Shown: positions 24,105 through 33,169 of the stretch, piece after piece | Layout of the letters: each line of letters opens with the position of its first letter | How positions within the stretch are numbered: position 1 is the stretch's first letter | Origin: CAIQPS01 sp963843455 | GTDB lineage: Bacteria; Actinomycetota; Thermoleophilia; RBG-16-64-13 | DNA: 64,000 nt | Assembly (NCBI GenBank): GCA_963843455.1 | Contig: CAWJKE010000007.1 | Coordinates: 598,189 to 662,188, forward strand | Reading direction: 5' to 3' | Notes under the pieces: generated by a model | Told to the model about the DNA's origin: nothing | The model's database searches: none | Seen by the model: the letters and a program-made list of their open reading frames with translations, nothing else | Position numbers and translations under genes: made by a program

Positions 24105-25546
24105 CGGTCCTCCGGCGACGAGTCGAGTAGATTCTGGAAGGCCTGTACCAGCCTTTCCGTCACGACCCGGGCTCGCTCCGAACGGGGAAGATCGACGGCC
24201 GGCAGTTCCAGTGGGGGCCCGAAGGCCACCGTGACCCGCGGAAAGCGAGGCAGGCCCTTCCGCACCACCCGTTCGGTACCGTCGAGCACCATCGGAACCG
24301 TCACCACCCCCTCCCGAAGCGAGAAGAGCGACACCCCCGGGTGTATTTCGCCGAGGGAGCCGCGGCGCTGGCGCCGACCTTCAGGGAACATGCCCACGAC
24401 CGCCCCGGCTCCAAGGATCTCGAGAGCTTGCTTGACCGCGGTCCGGTCCGCCTCTCCCCGGTTTATGGGGAAGGAACCAGCCATATCGATCAGACGGCCA
24501 AGCACCTTGACCTTCCACAATTCCGCCTTGGCCATGAAATGCACTTGGCGCGGGAAGGAGACGCCCACGAAGAACGGGTCCAGGTTCGACCGATGATTCG
24601 ATGCCAGGAGCACCGGCCCCGTGAGTGGGATGTTTTCCGAGCCACTGACCTTCATGCGAAAGATTAGGCGCCACAGGAGCGGAAGGAAAGAATAGGCGAA
24701 GCGGTAGAGTCTGGTGTCTAGAGGGCTGCGAACCAGGCGACTTACGGCCCATTTCTTCACGTCCGGCCGAGTGGTAACCGCGGCGCACGCTTCCTCGACG
24801 GATGAAGCCGCCGCTCCTGAACCCAACGAAGCGACCCCGGCAGCCGGTTGCCGTCCGGACGCAGACCCGGGAGGGCCTGTTGGCCCCCCTTTCGCGGCCA
24901 CGAGCGCACACACGGTCTCGATGACCTCGGGGATGGTCATCCCCGTCGTGTCTATCTCCACGGCGTCGTCGGCCTTGCAGAGCGGCGCAAGCGCACGTCC
25001 CGAGTCGTAAGCATCGCGAGCCGCTATGTCCGCCACCAGATCCTCTAGCAGCTGGTCCGTTCCCTGTTCGAGGAGTTGCTCGCGCCGGCGGCGCGCCCGT
25101 TCCTCGATGGAGGCCACCAGGAACACCTTGACTTCGGCGCCGGGAAAGACGACCGTGCCCGTATCTCTGCCTTCCAGCACGACGTCGCCCCTCGCTGCCT
25201 CCTGCCGTTGCCTGGCCGTCAGCAGGGTCCGCACGGCGGCGTCGGCCGAGACGGCGGAGACATTCTGCGAGACCACGCGTCCGCGGATCTCATCGGTCAC
25301 CTCTCGCTCGCCGATGAAGGCCCGAGTGAGATCGTCGAGCCTGTCGACAAAGCGCAGGTCCGCGCCCGCCGCAAGTCCGGCGGCTTCGGAGATGCGCTCG
25401 GGAACAAGGCCTGCTTCGAGCGCGAGCAGAGTGACGGTGCGATACATTGCGCCGGTGTCGAGATAGTGCATGCCGAGGCGCTTCGCCACTTCCCGGGCGA
25501 TGGTGCTCTTGCCGGAGCCCGCGGGTCCGTCGATGGCAACGATCAT
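24101..25546 (-). CDS. cmk: Cytidylate kinase fused to PlsC-type acyltransferase
   Basis: A 481-residue two-domain protein. Residues 1-215 are CMP kinase (P-loop GPAGSGKST at 7-15, DTGAMYRTVTLLAL, EGRDTGTVVFP, VDIAARD-like DLVADIAARDAYD). After a Gly/Ala-rich linker, residues about 270-481 are a 1-acylglycerol-3-phosphate acyltransferase with the NHx4D catalytic motif (SNHRSNLDPF) and FPEGRRQ. It would join pyrimidine nucleotide supply (CMP to CDP) with phosphatidic acid synthesis, whose next step consumes CTP. GGAGGG precedes the ATG at 25546, which overlaps the aroA stop. Confidence 0.93.
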   Translation of the reverse strand: MIVAIDGPAGSGKSTIAREVAKRLGMHYLDTGAMYRTVTLLALEAGLVPERISEAAGLAAGADLRFVDRLDDLTRAFIGEREVTDEIRGRVVSQNVSAVSADAAVRTLLTARQRQEAARGDVVLEGRDTGTVVFPGAEVKVFLVASIEERARRRREQLLEQGTDQLLEDLVADIAARDAYDSGRALAPLCKADDAVEIDTTGMTIPEVIETVCALVAAKGGPTGPPGSASGRQPAAGVASLGSGAAASSVEEACAAVTTRPDVKKWAVSRLVRSPLDTRLYRFAYSFLPLLWRLIFRMKVSGSENIPLTGPVLLASNHRSNLDPFFVGVSFPRQVHFMAKAELWKVKVLGRLIDMAGSFPINRGEADRTAVKQALEILGAGAVVGMFPEGRRQRRGSLGEIHPGVSLFSLREGVVTVPMVLDGTERVVRKGLPRFPRVTVAFGPPLELPAVDLPRSERARVVTERLVQAFQNLLDSSPEDR

Positions 25547-26881
25547 CGTCCCTCCAATGCCCTGAGATCGCGAACGAACTCGGGGTAGGAGACGGCGATG
25601 CATTCGGAGTCGTCAATCGTGGTTCCGTCTCTCGAAGCCGCTCCCGCTATCGCTCCGGCCATTGCCACCCGGTGATCCCCCTCGGTCTCTATGCTTCCGC
25701 CCCCCCACCCGTCCGGGTCGCCGACGACGTCCATCCCGTCGGGGTGTTCCACCAACTCCACGCCCAGGGCCCGGAGCAGGTCAGCCATGGCCCGCAGCCG
25801 GTCGCTCTCCTTGGCGCGCAATTCGGCCGCTCCCCGTAGCCTCGAAACACCGGCGGCCTTTGCGGCCGCAAGCAGGAACAGCGGCAGCTCATCGATGACG
25901 TTCGCCACTTCCCCGGCCGTCACCTCGGTGGCAACGAGACCAGAGGACTGGGCGGTGATGTGACCCACCGGCTCGGGACCCAAGACGTCACCACTCTTGA
26001 CCTCGATCTCAGCGCCCATCCGGCGCAGAACGTTCAGAGAGCCCTGTGCGCGTGGGGTTCAGACCCACGTTCTCGATCGTCACCGACGAGCCCTCGATCA
26101 GCAACGCGGCCACCACAAAGAAGGCCGCTGAGCTGAAGTCGCCCGGCACGGCGAGCGAGTCCATCTGGAGCCTCTCGACAGGCCAGAGGCGCACCATGCC
26201 CGGACCGTCGGACGGTCCCTCCCGCTCGACTCGGCCCCCCGCGTAGCGGATCATCCGTTCGGTGTGATCCCGCGAAGCCGCCGGCTCCATCACTCGCGTT
26301 TCTCCCTCGGCCCGCAACCCGGCCAGCAAGATGCACGACTTCACCTGGGCCGAAGCCACCTGCAGGTCATGCCGCATGCCTCGAAGACGGCCTCCGCGTA
26401 TGGCCACCGGAGGAAGCGAATCGTCCGAGCGGCCGGCTACCGTGGCCCCCATGTCCCGCAAGGGGCCCAGCACCCGACCCATGGGCCGGCGTCGGATGCT
26501 GGCGTCGCCGGTGAGGACGGACAGGAAGGGGAGCGAAGCGACCAATCCGGGCAGCAGGCGCATCAGGGTCCCGGCGTTGCGCACATCGATGACATCCGGG
26601 GGCTCTCTCAGGCCCTCCCAGCCGGCCCCGTGGATGACCAGGTCGGAACCCGTCTCCTCGACCATCACCCCGAGTGCCCGCACCGCGGCGACGGTCGCCA
26701 GGGTATCCGCCGAGCGTAGGAAGCCCGCCACTCTCACCGGCCCGTCGTTTACCGCTCCAAGCAAGACTGCTCGATGCGACACCGACTTGTCGCCCGGCAC
26801 GCGGACCGTCCCCCGCAGCCCCTCTGCAGCAGGCAGGAACCGCACATCAGGCGAACCGAGGCCGGTCCGCGCATCAGTCAC
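25543..26881 (-). CDS. aroA: EPSP synthase AroA, interrupted by a frameshift
   Basis: 5-enolpyruvylshikimate-3-phosphate synthase, step 6 of the shikimate pathway. The N-terminal part shows VPGDKSVSHRAVLLGA, NAGTLMRLLPG and ASAQVKSCILLAGL; the C-terminal part has AAELRAKESDRLRAM and EGDHRVAMAGAIAG. The first frame ends in a wrong tail at 26009 while the correct continuation (LNVLRRMGAEIEV) is in another frame. One extra base in the CTCTCT-like stretch at about 26037-26042 accounts for it; total length 1339 is 3 x 446 + 1. GTG 26881 overlaps the tyrA stop and has GGGGGA upstream; GTG 26842 is an alternative. With the rest of the pathway intact, sequence error is as likely as real loss. Confidence 0.88.
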
Positions 26882-28010
26882 CGGTGTCCCCCGTGAACGA
26901 TACCGACACCGCATACCCAAGACTCTGGAGAAGCGTAGCCGCCGTCTCCGCGACATCCTCTCCCATGATGAACAACACCAGATCGCCGCCCACGCTGCGA
27001 CTGAAGTGGTGAAGGGTGAGGTCCTCGATGTTGATCTCGGCCTGTCCAAGCGCCGTCATCACCTTCGACACCACCCCCGGCTGGTCGGGTACCCGCACCG
27101 TCACCTTGTAGAGGGTGGCAGGAGTGATGTCCTCGTACTCCAGGAGCTCCTCACGATACGCGGCCGCCGATCCGATGGAATCGAGGATCGCGCTCTCGTC
27201 GCCTTGCTCGAGCAGTGAGGAGAACTCCTGCAGCTCAGCCGAGATCGAGCGCAGCGTCTGAGCCAAGGCCGAACGGTTCTCCAGGAAGATATCGCCCCAC
27301 ATCACCGGGTTGGCGCCGGCCACCCGAGTGAGGTCCTTGAAGCTCGGGCCCACGCAGTGGAGGGCCCTCTTGCCGCGCACCTGGAAGGTACCGGTGTGGT
27401 CCATGAGCACATTGGCAAGAACGTGCGGAAGATGGCTGACGACAGCCATGATGCGGTCGTGAGCTACAGCGTCTATGTGAGTGGGGCGAGTCCCAAGTTC
27501 CACGATGAACTGCTGGAGCATCTCGTACAGTTTGGGGAACGCGGCACCTGTAGTGCAGAGGAAGTAGGTCGCATTCTCAAAGAGGTCCGCCCGGGCGTAG
27601 CGTACCCCCGTATCGGCGGAACCACACATGGGATGACCACCGATGAAGAGCGACCGGGCCAAGGGAGAAAGGCTGTTCATGATGGCCGATTTAGTGCTGC
27701 CCATGTCGGTGATCAAGCGGGGAGCCGGCTGCGCCATCGCACACTCTTCGACCAGGGCGGGAATGCTTCGGACGGGCGTAGACACCACCACCAGATCGGC
27801 GTACGCGGCGGCTTCGGCGGCGGAGGCGGCGGTCTCGGTGATGACCCCTTTGCGCCGGGCGAGATCGAGGGCCACAGGGTCGGCATCGTAGCCGACGACG
27901 GCGTCCACCTGGGCCCGTTCCTGGGCGGCCAGAGCCAGACTTCCACCCATCATCCCCACGCCGACGACCGCCAAGCGATGGATGCCGCTATGCGGACGCG
28001 TATCGGGCAT
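26874..28010 (-). CDS. tyrA: Prephenate/arogenate dehydrogenase with ACT domain
   Basis: A 378-residue NAD(P)-dependent dehydrogenase of tyrosine synthesis. The Rossmann motif GVGMMGGSLALAA, DMGSTKSAI, the catalytic HPMCGS and the downstream VVSHLPHVLA helix are visible. A C-terminal ACT domain (about 303-375, TVRVPDQPGVVSKVMTALGQ, then INIEDLTLHH) suggests feedback control by an aromatic amino acid. It is the third gene of the hisC-aroF-tyrA-aroA run, five bases after aroF. No chorismate mutase domain is fused. Confidence 0.93.
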   Translation of the reverse strand: MPDTRPHSGIHRLAVVGVGMMGGSLALAAQERAQVDAVVGYDADPVALDLARRKGVITETAASAAEAAAYADLVVVSTPVRSIPALVEECAMAQPAPRLITDMGSTKSAIMNSLSPLARSLFIGGHPMCGSADTGVRYARADLFENATYFLCTTGAAFPKLYEMLQQFIVELGTRPTHIDAVAHDRIMAVVSHLPHVLANVLMDHTGTFQVRGKRALHCVGPSFKDLTRVAGANPVMWGDIFLENRSALAQTLRSISAELQEFSSLLEQGDESAILDSIGSAAAYREELLEYEDITPATLYKVTVRVPDQPGVVSKVMTALGQAEINIEDLTLHHFSRSVGGDLVLFIMGEDVAETAATLLQSLGYAVSVSFTGDTGD

Positions 28011-28015
28011 GGAAC

Positions 28016-29053
28016 CTACCCCAGAGTCTTGCCGGCCCAGCCGACAATGTCTTTGATGCGCCTCGCGACCCGCTCGAACTGGGCCGGGTCGAGCGACTGC
28101 GCCCCATCGGAGAGAGCTGTCTCGGGAGTCGGGTGCATCTCGATCATTAGGCCGTCGGCACCCGCCGCGATTGCGGCGAGCGACAGCGGTTCGACCAGTT
28201 CGATCTTTCCGGCAGCATGGCTGGGATCGACCACGACGGGCAGATGGCTGCGCTGCTTCAGGATGGGAACGGCCGAGATGTCGAGCGTGTTCCGGGTCGC
28301 GGTCTCGAACGTTCGGATGCCGCGCTCGCAGAGGATCACGTTCTCGTTGCCTTCCTTGACTATGTATTCCGCGGCCATGAGCAGCTCGTCAAGGGTGGCC
28401 GCGAGCCCACGTTTGAGCAGCACCGGCCGGTCCACCTGGCCAACGGCCGAGAGCAACTGGAAATTCTGCATGTTACGGGCGCCTATCTGGATGATGTCCG
28501 AGTAGGCAGCCACGTCCTCAAGATGGCGCGGGTCCATGAGCTCCGTCACCACGGGCAGACCACTCGCCTCCCGAGCTTCGGCGAGGATCTCAAGGCCCTC
28601 GCGGCCCAGCCCTTGAAAGGCGTACGGTGATGTCCGCGGCTTGTAGGCGCCGCCCCTCAACATGGTAGCGCCCGCGGCCTTGGCGGCGCGGGCGGCGTCC
28701 AGAAGTTGTTCCCGCGTCTCCACCGAGCACGGACCGGCGATGAGAGCCACGTGCCCCCCGCCCAAGCTCGTCCCCCCTACCGTGATCACGGTGTCGGAGC
28801 GGCGGAACTCCCGGCTGACCAGCTTGTAGGGGCGAAGGATCGATACGACCTTGTCCACGCCGGGGTACGCCTCCAGGGGCAGGCCGGCGACGACCTCCCG
28901 TTCTCCCATGACCGCGATAACGGTGACCACGTCGCTGGTGGATACGTGCCCGCTCGCCCCCGCGCTCTCCAGGCGCTCCAGGATGCGCTCGACCTCCTCG
29001 GCTGTAGACCCCTCGTGCATCACTATCATCATCTCTGTGCTTACGCCATCCAT
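28016..29053 (-). CDS. aroF: DAHP synthase, type I beta with regulatory N-terminus
   Basis: A 345-residue 3-deoxy-D-arabino-heptulosonate-7-phosphate synthase, the entry step of the shikimate pathway (PEP plus erythrose-4-phosphate). Residues 8-75 form a ferredoxin-like regulatory domain as in Thermotoga. The catalytic barrel shows LIAGPCSVE, RGGAYKPRTSPYAFQG, QIGARNMQNF, LLKRG and VVVDPSHAAG, with metal ligands Cys, His, Glu and Asp in place. It lies one base after hisC and is transcribed with it. Confidence 0.95.
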   Translation of the reverse strand: MDGVSTEMMIVMHEGSTAEEVERILERLESAGASGHVSTSDVVTVIAVMGEREVVAGLPLEAYPGVDKVVSILRPYKLVSREFRRSDTVITVGGTSLGGGHVALIAGPCSVETREQLLDAARAAKAAGATMLRGGAYKPRTSPYAFQGLGREGLEILAEAREASGLPVVTELMDPRHLEDVAAYSDIIQIGARNMQNFQLLSAVGQVDRPVLLKRGLAATLDELLMAAEYIVKEGNENVILCERGIRTFETATRNTLDISAVPILKQRSHLPVVVDPSHAAGKIELVEPLSLAAIAAGADGLMIEMHPTPETALSDGAQSLDPAQFERVARRIKDIVGWAGKTLG

Positions 29054-29054
29054 C

Positions 29055-30212
29055 TCAACTCTCCGGGCTCAGCGCTTCAGCGCTCAAATCGTCCACAGTA
29101 TGCGGGGGCGGCGCCGCCTGCGCGCCGCGCAATCTGGCCAGCGCTCGGAGGAACATCTCGTTCTCCCCGGCTTCACCTATGGTAACCCGAATCCAACCGG
29201 GGCATTCCATCGCGTAGCCCGAGCGGGTGAGCACCCCCGACTCCAAGAGCGCCTGCGCCACCTCCGGACCGGGGATACCCAAGGCGGTGACATCGACCAG
29301 GATGAAGTTCGCCTCGCTTGGATGGTGGGGCACCTCCAACTCCTCCAGTCGCTCCTCCATGCGGGATCGTTCGACGGCGACCATCTGTCTCCGCTCTGCC
29401 AGGCGACCCGGTAGACGCAGGGACGTGGCCGCAGCCAACTGCGCGAGGGAATCGACGTTGAACGGCTGTCGGACCTTGTCGAGCGCCTGCACCACCTGCG
29501 GATCGGCGATGCCGTATCCCACTCGGAGCCCGGCAAGACCGAAGATCTTCGAGAAGGTCCGCAGGATCACGAGGTTGGGGAACTCGTCGAGCCAGGCAAC
29601 GGAGTGGACCTGCTTGGCCGGAGTGACGAACTCCCCGTACGCCTCGTCGAGGACCACGGCCACGTGGGACGGAACCCGGCGCAGAAAGTCGTGAAGCTCG
29701 AGCTCAGGCACGTGGCTACCGGTCGGGTTGTTGGGATTGCAGATGATAAGCAGAGTCGTGTCTTCTTGGATCGCCGCCAACATGGCGTCTAGATCGTAGT
29801 CCAGACGGGGAAGCTCCACCGCGGTGAGCGATGCTCCGCGCGCCAGAGCGATCGACCGGTACATCACGAATGAGGGATGCGGGAACACGACATGCCGGTC
29901 GGGTCCGAGAAAGGCCTCGCCCAACAGCATGAGCAACTCACAAGAACCGTTGCCGAAGGTCAGCCGGTCTTCGGGAACACCCACCCGCCCGGCCAAGAGA
30001 CTGCGCAACTCGGTACATGCACCGTCGGGATAGCGGTTGAGCCCGTCGAGCGCTCCCTTCATGGCCTCAACGACTTCGGGGAACGGCCCCCAAGGGCTCT
30101 CGTTAGCCGAGAGCCGGGATACCTGGTCCAGGTGGTATCGCCTGCGGATGTCGTCCAGCGGAGGACCGGCGCGATAGGGCGTCAGCTTCTCGAGGACCGG
30201 GTTCAGTCTCAT
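29055..30212 (-). CDS. hisC: Histidinol-phosphate / aromatic aminotransferase
   Basis: A 385-residue fold-type I aminotransferase of the HisC group. The PLP lysine is K222 in TFSKIFGLAGLRVGYG; LSANESPWGP, GNGSCELL, ICNPNNPTG and VVLDEAYGEF are typical. Because it heads an operon of aromatic synthesis (aroF, tyrA, aroA), it probably transaminates prephenate or aromatic keto acids, alone or besides histidinol phosphate; HisC-like enzymes with both roles are known. ATG 30212 is preferred to the TTG one codon before. The C-terminal tail is rich in Ala and Pro. Confidence 0.9.
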   Translation of the reverse strand: MRLNPVLEKLTPYRAGPPLDDIRRRYHLDQVSRLSANESPWGPFPEVVEAMKGALDGLNRYPDGACTELRSLLAGRVGVPEDRLTFGNGSCELLMLLGEAFLGPDRHVVFPHPSFVMYRSIALARGASLTAVELPRLDYDLDAMLAAIQEDTTLLIICNPNNPTGSHVPELELHDFLRRVPSHVAVVLDEAYGEFVTPAKQVHSVAWLDEFPNLVILRTFSKIFGLAGLRVGYGIADPQVVQALDKVRQPFNVDSLAQLAAATSLRLPGRLAERRQMVAVERSRMEERLEELEVPHHPSEANFILVDVTALGIPGPEVAQALLESGVLTRSGYAMECPGWIRVTIGEAGENEMFLRALARLRGAQAAPPPHTVDDLSAEALSPES

Positions 30213-30297
30213 CAATGCTCCGTCACGAGGCGGTGTCGCTCACTGTGCTACGCCTCCCACCCGTCCGCCAGACAGGTGGGCGAAGCGAGAAGAGTCC

Positions 30298-30303
30298 AGT
30301 ATA
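30298..30303 (-). promoter_or_regulatory. Possible -10 box of the hisC-aroF-tyrA operon
   Basis: On the - strand TATACT lies 85 bases before the hisC ATG. A good -35 box is lacking. The leader between them carries a hairpin (CCCACC...GGTGGG, about 30,257-30,281) but nothing that resembles a T-box. Confidence 0.3.
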
Positions 30304-30371
30304 ACCGCGGCAGAGGCTCGGCGGCGGGGAACCGGCGGCCTGCACCGCACCCCGGTCCGAGCCCATCCCCC

Positions 30372-31100
30372 CTAGCCGCCTGCGTGCTTGCGTAACTTCT
30401 GCAGTTCCCCGGCGGAGAGCCTGCGCGCCTGGCCGGCCAGAAGCCCCGCATCGGTGAGGCCGTCGAAGCGCGACCGGTGCAGAGACACCACCCGGTGTCC
30501 GACCGTCTCGAGCATACGGCGTATCTGGCGCTTGCGACCCTCGTGCAGGACGATGCTCAACGAAGTCTGGGGTCCGCTCCGCGGCGGGCGCACGATCTCC
30601 ACGATCCGCACCACAGCCGGCGCCGTCAGCCCATCCTCCAGCGTCACCCCGCGGCGGAGAGCCTCAAGCGCTTCTTTGCCCACCACTCCCCGCACCCGTA
30701 ACTGGTATTCCTTTTCAACATGGAAGCGCGGATGGAGGAGACGCCCGGCCAGGTCGCCGTCATTGGTTAGAAGCATTAGTCCCGTGCTCTGCAGGTCCAG
30801 TCTGCCCACTGGGAATATCCGTGCGCGACTGGGCACGCAGTCGACCACGGTCCGCCGGCCCCTGGCGTCCTTGGCGGCGCTGAGCACTCCGGCAGGCTTG
30901 TTGAGGAGCCAGTACTCTTTGACCTCGGCCGCGATGGGCCACCCGTCGACGGCGACCACCTGCGTCTCGGGGTCCACTGAAGCACCCAACTGCGCTGTCA
31001 CCCCGTCGATAGTGACTCTGCCGGCCTTGATGAGTTCCTCGCTGGCCCGCCGGGAGGCAAAGCCCGCTTCCGCGAGCGCTTTTTGGAGCCGCATCTTCAT
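30372..31100 (-). CDS. rluB: rRNA pseudouridine synthase, RsuA/RluB family
   Basis: A 242-residue pseudouridine synthase that modifies large-subunit rRNA. An S4 RNA-binding domain comes first (MRLQKALAEAGFASRRASEELIKAGRVTIDG), then the catalytic domain with YWLLNKPAGVLS, PVGRLDLQSTGLMLLTNDGDLA (catalytic Asp in RLD), and LHEGRKRQIRRMLETVGH. ATG 31100 is chosen: AAGGG lies upstream and the S4 domain starts at once. scpB-rluB-cmk-der is the known actinobacterial order; here the aromatic genes are inserted between rluB and cmk. Confidence 0.93.
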   Translation of the reverse strand: MKMRLQKALAEAGFASRRASEELIKAGRVTIDGVTAQLGASVDPETQVVAVDGWPIAAEVKEYWLLNKPAGVLSAAKDARGRRTVVDCVPSRARIFPVGRLDLQSTGLMLLTNDGDLAGRLLHPRFHVEKEYQLRVRGVVGKEALEALRRGVTLEDGLTAPAVVRIVEIVRPPRSGPQTSLSIVLHEGRKRQIRRMLETVGHRVVSLHRSRFDGLTDAGLLAGQARRLSAGELQKLRKHAGG

Positions 31101-31111
31101 CGAGCGCCCTT

Positions 31112-31729
31112 CTAGTCGGGGACGGTCAGCAGTCCCAGGCGGCGACGAAGCTCGTCCTTCTGGTCCTCGGTCAAGGCGAACCCCTCCAGGGGCGGCAAAT
31201 CGTCTGGACCGGCCAGCCCGAACATAGCCTCGAAGCGGCGCGTGGTGCCATAGAGAAGAGCCCCTCCCGCCGCGGACGACCTCCCCACTTCCGTGACCAG
31301 TTCTCGCTCGAGCAAGGTGCGCACGGTCGAGTCGGAGTTCACTCCCCTTATCTCGGCGATCTGGGGACGGGAGACCGGCTGGAGGTACGCGACCACTGCG
31401 AGGCATTCCATGGCCGCGGGAGAGAGCCTGCCGGCATCCTCAGGCATCTCGAAAAGGCGGGACACGGCCGAGTGACAACGAGCGTCGGTGCGGAACGCCC
31501 ACCCGCCGGCCAGCGCCACCAGCTCGAATCCGTGCCGCCCGCCGCCGCAATACTCTTCGCCGATCTCGGCCAAGGCTGCCTCGACCAGACCACGGCCCTC
31601 GTCGCCCGACAAAGCAAGCGCATTCACCATCGACTGCACCGAAAGCGGCCCACCGAAGGCGAAGAGGAGCGCTTCGACGTCCCGCTTGAACTCAGCCGGC
31701 TTGAACTCAGAGAAAACACCGTCGGTCAC
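31112..31729 (-). CDS. scpB: Condensin subunit ScpB
   Basis: A 205-residue ScpB made of two winged-helix domains; it binds ScpA and SMC for chromosome segregation. Visible: VEALLFAFGGPLSVQSMV, AGRLSPAAMECLAVVAYLQPVSRPQIAEIRGVNSDSTVRTLLE and GTTRRFEAMFGL. GTG 31729 is nine bases after the scpA stop. It has a short C-terminal extension (LTEDQKDELRRRLGLL). Confidence 0.95.
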   Translation of the reverse strand: MTDGVFSEFKPAEFKRDVEALLFAFGGPLSVQSMVNALALSGDEGRGLVEAALAEIGEEYCGGGRHGFELVALAGGWAFRTDARCHSAVSRLFEMPEDAGRLSPAAMECLAVVAYLQPVSRPQIAEIRGVNSDSTVRTLLERELVTEVGRSSAAGGALLYGTTRRFEAMFGLAGPDDLPPLEGFALTEDQKDELRRRLGLLTVPD

Positions 31730-31738
31730 CGCGACTCC

Positions 31739-32479
31739 TCAGACCGCTTTCTGCATATCCCGAAGGCGGACCTTGATGTCGGCGAAGTTCTCGACCTGCG
31801 AGACCCGTATCTCGCCCCGGGCAAGTAGCTCGAGCAGGCCGAACAGCGAAAGCGCCTGCACCAGAGGTTGCTCCCCGCCGAAGACGCTGTTGAATGAGAA
31901 CTTGCCCCGTCGGGCCAGGATCCCCCTGATGATCCGGATCTGACGCTGGAGCTCGACCTTTGTCTGGATGATATGAGAGGTGTCGGGCTCCCGCTGGCTC
32001 TCGATCACCCGCATCATCGCTTGGCGCAGCCGCATGGCATCCTCGCTCCCGGCGATAGCGTCGAGCGGGGCCAACCGGCGGCTCGGCTCACGCTCGGGTG
32101 CACGGAACAGACAGATCATGTTCTGCTCGCCGAGTTCACGCAGCCGGCCCGCGGCAGCTTTGAACTTGCTGTATTCGAACAACCGGGCCAGAAGCTGGTC
32201 GCGCGCCTGCTCGGGCGTCAGGTCGGCCTCCAGGCCCGGCTCGGTGCCGGGCAGGAGCAGGCGGGACTTGATCTCGACGAGGAGGCTCATGAGGAGCAGG
32301 AACTCGCTCATCTCGTCCCAATCGCCGGTCGCCCCTTTGGCCTCCAGCTCGTCCAAGTAGGCCGAGATGACTTCAAAGAGGGGCACCTCCAGAAGGTCTA
32401 TCTCCTCCTTGAAGACGAGCGACAGCAGGAGGTCGAAAGGCCCCTGATACACGTCCAGGTCGAGTTCGACAGCTCTCAT
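31739..32479 (-). CDS. scpA: Condensin kleisin subunit ScpA
   Basis: A 246-residue kleisin that bridges the SMC heads. The N-terminal domain has YQGPFDLLLSLVFKEEIDLLEVP and ISAYLDELE, then FLLLMSLLVEIKSRLLLP; the C-terminal winged helix reads SLFGLLELLARGEIRVSQ. ATG 32479 is preferred to TTG 32485. It sits between a site-2-protease-family gene and scpB, as part of the conserved xerD-scpA-scpB segregation region. Confidence 0.95.
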   Translation of the reverse strand: MRAVELDLDVYQGPFDLLLSLVFKEEIDLLEVPLFEVISAYLDELEAKGATGDWDEMSEFLLLMSLLVEIKSRLLLPGTEPGLEADLTPEQARDQLLARLFEYSKFKAAAGRLRELGEQNMICLFRAPEREPSRRLAPLDAIAGSEDAMRLRQAMMRVIESQREPDTSHIIQTKVELQRQIRIIRGILARRGKFSFNSVFGGEQPLVQALSLFGLLELLARGEIRVSQVENFADIKVRLRDMQKAV

Positions 32480-32515
32480 CGCCAATTCAGTATTGGGCGC
32501 CGCGTGGTTGCATCA

Positions 32516-33169
32516 CTACTGGTACGCGGGCAGAAGCGCGCGGAAGAGGGCCATCTCGCCGCGGGCAAGCTGATCTCCGAAACTCGAGTAGCTGATCACG
32601 ACGAGCAGCCCGATGATGATGAACATCCCGTAGCGATCGACCGCCACCCATTTCTCGTAGGCGCCCCGCGGAAGAAACCCGCCCACTATCCTAGAGCCGT
32701 CCAGCGGCGGGAGGGGGATGAGGTTGAACACCCCTAGCACCACGTTCACCTGCAATGCCAAGAAGAGCAGAGTGAAGAGCCACTCGCGAACCGGCCCAGG
32801 CTGATTGAGGGTGGGCTCGAGGAGATTCAGCACCACCGCGAACAGGATGGCGAGCACAAAGTTGGTGAGGGGCCCGGCCATGCCCACCCACATCATCCCC
32901 TTCTGCCGGCTCTTGAAGTAGTACGGAGAGACCGGGACCGGCTTGGCCCAGCCAAAGATGAACCCGTTCGGGATGATGGCGGTGATGAAGAACATAAGGG
33001 TACCGAAAGGATCCAAGTGTCTCATCGGGTTGAAACTCAGACGCCCGCTATTCTTGGCGGTGGGATCACCGAGTCGGTATGCAACAAACCCGTGCGCCAG
33101 CTCGTGGAGAGTCATGGAGAACACAAGCACCGGGATGAGTGTGAGTACGAGGAGCCAGTCTATGTTCAT
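32516..33169 (-). CDS. Site-2-protease-family zinc metallopeptidase (M50)
   Basis: A 217-residue membrane peptidase of the small M50 group. The zinc motif HELAH is in the first membrane helix (about residues 22-26); the third ligand lies in NLIPLPPLDGSRI. About five membrane segments are predicted and there is no PDZ domain. Such proteins cut within membranes; the substrate is unknown. Its ATG overlaps the end of the CCA/DHH gene (ATGA), and scpA follows 36 bases later. Confidence 0.9.
   Translation of the reverse strand: MNIDWLLVLTLIPVLVFSMTLHELAHGFVAYRLGDPTAKNSGRLSFNPMRHLDPFGTLMFFITAIIPNGFIFGWAKPVPVSPYYFKSRQKGMMWVGMAGPLTNFVLAILFAVVLNLLEPTLNQPGPVREWLFTLLFLALQVNVVLGVFNLIPLPPLDGSRIVGGFLPRGAYEKWVAVDRYGMFIIIGLLVVISYSSFGDQLARGEMALFRALLPAYQ

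Noticed and set aside
30216..30320. T-box riboswitch before hisC
   Set aside because: The leader is under 100 bases and shows no T-box sequence or specifier loop, only a simple hairpin.
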